Shown here: positions 60,109 to 64,000 of the stretch, one piece after another
Layout: every line of letters begins with the position of its first letter
Numbering within the stretch: position 1 is the first letter of the stretch
DNA from: Candidatus Gastranaerophilales bacterium
GTDB taxonomy: Bacteria; Cyanobacteriota; Vampirovibrionia; Gastranaerophilales; Gastranaerophilaceae
Reading direction: 5' to 3'
DNA: 64,000 nucleotides
NCBI GenBank assembly: GCA_944325625.1
Contig: CALVAP010000001.1
Location: forward strand, 197,649-261,648
Program-made: the position numbers and the translations under genes
Notes under the pieces: model-generated
Database searches by the model: none
What the model saw: the letters and a program-made list of their open reading frames with translations, nothing else
Told to the model about the DNA's origin: nothing

Positions 60109-61410
60109 ATGTTAACCAAAAATTCAAACGTTATTACAAAGTTTAGCGGGGTAGATTTTAGCAAATATTCTGCTAATGTAAGTGCATTTGTTGAGGAATT
60201 TTCATCACGTGCAAATAAAAAGGGACAGTTTTTAAACTGGGTTAACCTTCCCCAAGAGCAAGCTAAAAGAGTTGATGAAATTTATACTCTGGCACAAGGC
60301 TTGAAATCTCAAACCGGTGCAAAAAAACTTAGCGTTATGGGTATAGGTGGTTCGAAACATACGGTTGAGCATATGTTATCAATTAACGGGCTAAATGTTA
60401 GGGGTGATGTTGTTGAATTTTATTCTGATGTCGATTCTGCAAGTTTAGAAAGATTTTTATACAGGCTTTCAAATAATGTATTAGAATCAAATTTCTTAAT
60501 TGCTTCAAAATCAGGTTCTACATTTGAAACAAAAGACGGATTTTTAAGAGTTTTGCAAATGTTGGTTGATGCGTATAAAGCACAGGGTAAAACGGAGGCT
60601 GATGCTAAAGTTGCCGCAAATAGACACTTTATCGCAGTTACTGACGCTAATGCGGAAAAAAGTGAGCTGAGAAGAACTTCTAACGAAAATAATTGGTTAG
60701 GTGACTTGTTTATCCATGATGATGTGGGTGGACGTTTTTCAGCATTTGATGATCATGCATTATTTACGCTTGCTTATGCAGGGATGAAAAAAGAGGATAT
60801 GATTTCAATGCTAAATGCAGCACAAGAAGTTTCAACTATGTCGCTGAGTACGAATTTAGAAGTTAATGATGCGCTGAAAGAAGGAATTTTTTGGGCAGAT
60901 GCAAGAATGAATGGAATATTAGCATCCGTGCATCAATATATGGGTTCAATATTTGAAAATACTGTATACTGGCATGCTCAAATGCAAAATGAATCTGTAA
61001 AAGATACCTTAAAACAGGTAGCAAAAGTTCCCGATGCAATGCATCACAGTGCGGAGGCTCATTTTAACCCTGCAAATAAGCTTTGTTTTGCTCTTAGCGT
61101 CCCACAAGACAATGGAGTTTGTCGTGAAAATGCACAAAGTTATATCGAAGCCCTTACAAAATCTTATGAAGTTTCAGGTGCATTTTTCTTAGAAACAATC
61201 CCGACGAGAGGAATGGGGCTAACTCCGGAGGCTGCGGGCGCAATGACACAGCTGAGGGCGTTTGCAACAGTTTATCAAGAAATTGTTGAAAAAATTACGA
61301 CAAAAACTTCATTCCCCGAAGTTCTTGATAGTGTACTTCAACCTCATGTCGAGTTCTATAAAAAGAACCTTAAGGGTGGAGTTGTAGTTCCGGGTAGGAT
61401 TTCAAAGTAA
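60109..61410 (+). CDS. pgi: Glucose-6-phosphate isomerase
   Basis: A 433-residue enzyme interconverting glucose-6-phosphate and fructose-6-phosphate. Two SIS domains carry VMGIGGSKHTVEHM (near 80), SKSGSTFETKDG (near 138; phosphate-binding Ser/Thr) and HDDVGGRFSAFDDHAL (near 203). The length fits the shorter PGI type of many Gram-positive bacteria rather than the 550-residue enterobacterial form. GAGG precedes the ATG. It connects glycolysis to the storage-glucan genes of this window. Confidence 0.93.
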   Translation: MLTKNSNVITKFSGVDFSKYSANVSAFVEEFSSRANKKGQFLNWVNLPQEQAKRVDEIYTLAQGLKSQTGAKKLSVMGIGGSKHTVEHMLSINGLNVRGDVVEFYSDVDSASLERFLYRLSNNVLESNFLIASKSGSTFETKDGFLRVLQMLVDAYKAQGKTEADAKVAANRHFIAVTDANAEKSELRRTSNENNWLGDLFIHDDVGGRFSAFDDHALFTLAYAGMKKEDMISMLNAAQEVSTMSLSTNLEVNDALKEGIFWADARMNGILASVHQYMGSIFENTVYWHAQMQNESVKDTLKQVAKVPDAMHHSAEAHFNPANKLCFALSVPQDNGVCRENAQSYIEALTKSYEVSGAFFLETIPTRGMGLTPEAAGAMTQLRAFATVYQEIVEKITTKTSFPEVLDSVLQPHVEFYKKNLKGGVVVPGRISK

Positions 61411-61426
61411 TATTGATATTTATGTA

Positions 61427-61457
61427 TGCGGGAGCTTTATTAGCTCCCGCATTTTTT
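61427..61457 (+). terminator. Terminator of pgi
   Basis: A perfect 10-bp GC-rich stem TGCGGGAGCT / AGCTCCCGCA with a five-base loop, followed by TTTTTT. It lies 16 bases after the stop codon. Confidence 0.9.
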
Positions 61458-61491
61458 ATAGCTGTTTTATATGTATCTTTATTTTATCTTC

Positions 61492-61513
61492 TTGTAAAAA
61501 TTATTTTTTACAA
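61492..61513. repeat. AT-rich inverted repeat
   Basis: TTGTAAAAA and TTTTTACAA form a perfect 9-bp stem with the loop TTAT. It is not followed by a T-run on either strand. Its function is unknown; it lies between the pgi terminator and tRNA-Lys. Confidence 0.35.
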
Positions 61514-61611
61514 CAAGGTTATTTGCTAAGGACATTCTCAGAAGAAAGTTAACACTGACTATTACTCAAAAAATAAAAGCCAAAAAGGCAATAATAAAAC
61601 AGAAGAAAACT

Positions 61612-61684
61612 TGAGTCGGGTGGGGCTCGAACCCACGACCGAGAGCTTAAGAGGCTCCTGCTCTACCGACTGAGCTACCGACCC
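61612..61684 (-). tRNA. tRNA-Lys (anticodon CTT)
   Basis: A complete cloverleaf of 73 bases on the minus strand. The acceptor stem GGGTCGG pairs with CCGACTC (one G-U pair), the D arm is GCTCAGTCGGTAGAGC, and the anticodon loop CTCTTAA gives CTT, decoding AAG. The T arm is GTGGG-TTCGAGC-CCCAC and the discriminator base is A. CCA is not encoded. Confidence 0.95.
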
Positions 61685-61704
61685 AAGGTTTTTAACATAT
61701 TATT

Positions 61705-61732
61705 ATCTTAGCACTAACTTTTTTTAATACAA
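61705..61732 (-). promoter_or_regulatory. Promoter of tRNA-Lys
   Basis: On the minus strand, TTGTAT (61727-61732), a 16-base spacer and TAAGAT (61705-61710), starting about 15 bases before the tRNA. The -10 hexamer is identical to that of tRNA-Cys. Confidence 0.45.
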
Positions 61733-61738
61733 CTTTTT

Positions 61739-62329
61739 TTATTCAAGGTTTACTTTTTTTAGTATTTTTTTGACATTTCTGCCAAAATCTTTTGTTGTTG
61801 AAATGAGTTTTATAAAACCGAATTCATCTTCAGTGGCGTAGCTGTCATCAAAGCCTATTCGTTTATAAAGTCTTTGATTTGAATTATTGCGAGCAGATAC
61901 AAAGCAGCTTATAAGACTTTTATGACCCTGTATTGCTCTTTCTTTAATCTTTTCTTGTATTTGACCTAGTGCAACAATTGCGGATTTTTTGCACCTTATG
62001 GCCTTATCCAGAAACATTGTATTAACATGATAGTACATGGGGTTGTTATATCCTGTGTAACCTCCAACTATTTTTCTGGTTTTGTCAAATAAACAATAAG
62101 CATCGAATTTGGGATTGATTGCATGCAAAAGGGCTGTTAAGGCGATGTTAGCTTTTAAACCTTTAAGATTGTTTCTGGGGTCATCAATAATTGATGAAAG
62201 CGAAAGATAATTTAATCTGTATCGTTCAAAGAGGTTTGCTTTTTTTACAACAAAGTTGCCGCAAAATGTTGCGGGGGCGGTTTTGGTATATTTGTTGTAA
62301 GGCGTTATACTTATCATCTGGAAAGACAT
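61739..62329 (-). CDS. Putative GNAT-like acetyltransferase
   Basis: A 196-residue protein. The C-terminal half has a GNAT-type ending, SARNNSNQRLYKRIGFDDSY (about 145-164), matching the N-x-x-A/S-x-x-L-Y-x-x-x-G-F pattern. The usual acetyl-CoA pyrophosphate loop is not obvious, so activity is uncertain. The N-terminus contains TFCGN (21-25), similar to the I-S-F-x-G elements of two other proteins here. There is no signal peptide. It is divergent from the flippase gene and lies just upstream of tRNA-Lys. The ribosome site is poor. Confidence 0.55.
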   Translation of the reverse strand: MSFQMISITPYNKYTKTAPATFCGNFVVKKANLFERYRLNYLSLSSIIDDPRNNLKGLKANIALTALLHAINPKFDAYCLFDKTRKIVGGYTGYNNPMYYHVNTMFLDKAIRCKKSAIVALGQIQEKIKERAIQGHKSLISCFVSARNNSNQRLYKRIGFDDSYATEDEFGFIKLISTTKDFGRNVKKILKKVNLE

Positions 62330-62464
62330 AAACCATAAGATAAAAAAATATTTTGGAAAAACCTCTTTTATTTTGAAAAATTTTACAAAGATTTATATTT
62401 AAAAATCATTTTATATGTTATGATACAGAAAGATTTGTACACAAATATAGTTTCAGAGTTTTGT

Positions 62465-63925
62465 ATGAGTGAGCACGTTAACAAATATATTACCGAAGTA
62501 GCCCTTCCTATGCGAGAAATTTTCAAGGATATGGCAAAATATACCCCCTCTAAGCTATGCGGATTGTTGGGAAACACTGTGTTAGTACCGGTTTATACGA
62601 ATTTACTCTCAAGGGAAGAGTATGGAGTTTATACTGTTTCTGTCGCGGTTTTGTCTTTTCTATGTGTTATTTTTTCCGACTGGATTGGTTTAAGTGGTCT
62701 TAGATTTTTTAGAGAACACCAGTTGCATCATCAAATTTCCAAATATCTATCTATTTTGGTTATGCTTTTGGGAGTGAATATTTTTTTGTTATTTCTTGTC
62801 GCATTTATATTCCGGCATAATTTTTATGAGTTTTTTAAAATACCTCCGGCATTGTTTATGGGTATAGTGTTTTTGACTATTCCCGTTGCGATACGGGCAC
62901 TTCTTTTCCAAATTTTAAGGGCGCAGATTAAGCCCAGTGCTTTTACTATATCAACGATTGTTAACCAGATTACCACCATTATCTTTTCGGTATTGATTAT
63001 TAAGTATTTGCATTTGGGTGGTGCTTCTATATTGTGGGGTATGGCTATTTCTATTTCTTTGATTGATATTTTACTTATTTATCAAAGTAATATTCTTAAA
63101 CACTTCAAGCTTGAGCCGATTTCGGTTTCAACGCTTTTGTCAATAATAAAATATGGTATACCTATAGCGATTGCCTCTACAAGTTTGTGGGTAATTACGC
63201 AAAGTAATAAGCTTATTATTCAGCATCTTAAAGGACTTTCAGAGTCGGCAATTATTGGGGTCGGGTATAGTTTAACTTTCCCAATACTGATGACGTTTTT
63301 TGCCATTTTTACAATTGCATCTTTCCCCAGAATTATTAATATGTACGAGGATAAGATGGATGTAAGACCGATTATATCTAAGATAACCGGATATTACTTT
63401 TTGGTTTCGTTACCGTTGATTTTGCTTTCTTCTCTTTATGCAAAAGATATTACAATGTTAGCAAATGCTAAGTTTCAAGAAGCTTATGTTCTTATACCAT
63501 ATCTAGCGGCATCTTGTTTCTTTCTTAGTCTTGCGGAATATACTACAATGCAGTATATGTTGTCAAAAAAAACTTATATTAACACGATAATTAAAGTTAT
63601 TGCTGGACTTATTGGTGTTGCGCTTAATTATGTGCTAATTGTCAAAATGGGTGTTGTTGGTTCGGGTATTGCGACTTTGGCAACTAACGCATTGTATTTT
63701 GTTTTCAGTTTAATGATTGTTATGCCGGGGCTTGAGTGGAGGGTTCCTTACAGAAGAATAGAGCAAATTCTTATTAGTTTTATACCGATGATGATTTTCT
63801 TCTATATTTTTAAGTTCCGCACTAATATTCATCCTTGGATTCAGATGACACTTTTGTTGTTGATATATTCTTTTGCCTTTGCAATAATAAGACGTATAAA
63901 AAAAGATGATAAATATGTTGTTTAA
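62465..63925 (+). CDS. Polysaccharide flippase (Wzx/MATE-like oligosaccharide exporter)
   Basis: About 486 residues from the ATG at 62465, with 12-14 membrane helices and the flippase opening LLGNTVLVPVYTNLLSREEYGVY-type sequence (polysaccharide synthase family). It should flip undecaprenyl-linked oligosaccharides across the inner membrane for capsule or O-antigen. The frame is open to an ATG at 62420, but that lies within a likely -10 (TATGAT), so 62465 (MSEHVNKY) is preferred; the ribosome site is weak at both. The wecB-like gene follows after eight bases, so this begins a polysaccharide operon. Confidence 0.85.
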   Translation: MSEHVNKYITEVALPMREIFKDMAKYTPSKLCGLLGNTVLVPVYTNLLSREEYGVYTVSVAVLSFLCVIFSDWIGLSGLRFFREHQLHHQISKYLSILVMLLGVNIFLLFLVAFIFRHNFYEFFKIPPALFMGIVFLTIPVAIRALLFQILRAQIKPSAFTISTIVNQITTIIFSVLIIKYLHLGGASILWGMAISISLIDILLIYQSNILKHFKLEPISVSTLLSIIKYGIPIAIASTSLWVITQSNKLIIQHLKGLSESAIIGVGYSLTFPILMTFFAIFTIASFPRIINMYEDKMDVRPIISKITGYYFLVSLPLILLSSLYAKDITMLANAKFQEAYVLIPYLAASCFFLSLAEYTTMQYMLSKKTYINTIIKVIAGLIGVALNYVLIVKMGVVGSGIATLATNALYFVFSLMIVMPGLEWRVPYRRIEQILISFIPMMIFFYIFKFRTNIHPWIQMTLLLLIYSFAFAIIRRIKKDDKYVV

Positions 63926-63933
63926 GGGTAAAT

Positions 63934-64000
63934 ATGGTTAAAAATATTCTGTTTGTATTTGGAACAAGACCGGAGGTTATAAAGCTTGCACCTGTAATAT
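63934..64000 (+). CDS. wecB: UDP-N-acetylglucosamine 2-epimerase, N-terminal fragment (runs off the window)
   Basis: Only the first 22 codons are present: MVKNILFVFGTRPEVIKLAP, then VI. The FGTRPEVIKLAPV motif is diagnostic of the non-hydrolysing UDP-GlcNAc 2-epimerase (WecB/MnaA), which makes UDP-ManNAc for surface polysaccharide. AAGGG precedes the ATG. It is in operon with the flippase. Confidence 0.85.
   Translation, partial: MVKNILFVFGTRPEVIKLAPVI

Noticed and set aside
61571-61594. Terminator of tRNA-Lys at GCC-TTTTT-GGC
   Set aside because: The stem is only about three base pairs, too weak to call despite the following T-rich sequence.

Overview
The window is AT-rich bacterial chromosome with protein-coding genes on both strands, two tRNA genes, no rRNA, no insertion sequence, no CRISPR array and no prophage. 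The cell is diderm: there is a WaaC-like heptosyltransferase, an OprO/OprP-type porin, two large AsmA-like proteins and a polysaccharide flippase. It is flagellated (fliJ-fliK-flgD-flgE) and looks fermentative (formate-family transporter, AtoDA-type CoA transferase, a complex I-related membrane complex, no respiratory terminal oxidase). Together with many large proteins of no recognised family, this resembles a non-photosynthetic relative of Cyanobacteria (Candidatus Melainabacteria / Vampirovibrionia, Gastranaerophilales-like). That assignment is inference from gene content; no marker was searched.

Layout. 1-8.1 kb: a partial gene, a double-length UvrD-like helicase with a degenerate front half, leuS and a HELGH metallopeptidase-like protein. 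8.1-9.5 kb: a DUF4438 protein, tRNA-Cys and glutaredoxin. 9.6-22.2 kb: a glycogen-synthase-like GT5 protein with a C-terminal membrane segment, TPR and YebC genes, a DUF4127 protein, then an operon of two related membrane proteins, a GH13 amylase-like protein and a small membrane protein. 22.2-26.4 kb: flagellar hook genes. 26.5-32.8 kb: obg, an XRE regulator, a solitary DNA methyltransferase, proBA and a DUF475/TerC-like protein. 33-37.8 kb: heptosyltransferase, a GGDEF/degenerate HD-GYP protein, small hypotheticals and a split ChrA pair. 38-42.1 kb: a secreted protein, a Zn/Cd-type P1B ATPase with its divergent SmtB-like repressor, and a WG-repeat protein. 42.2-45 kb: AsmA-like protein 1. 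45-53.7 kb: atoA, atoD and a six-gene hydrogenase-4-like complex whose large subunit lacks the NiFe-binding Cys motifs. 54-61.4 kb: formate/nitrite transporter, porin, AsmA-like protein 2 and pgi. 61.6-64 kb: tRNA-Lys, a GNAT-like protein, and the start of a surface polysaccharide locus (flippase, wecB).

How the genes work together. The 9.6-22.2 kb block combines an alpha-glucan synthase-like and an amylase-like enzyme with proteins of unknown function that share terminal membrane segments; it is the best candidate for an undescribed module. The 46.4-53.7 kb complex is better read as an energy-converting hydrogenase-related (Ehr) complex than as a hydrogenase, and it sits divergently beside a formate-family transporter and upstream of a CoA transferase. 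At least six genes have a -10-like hexamer exactly six bases before the start codon and no Shine-Dalgarno sequence, suggesting common leaderless transcription. The zinc efflux pair carries repressor palindromes inside both promoter spacers.
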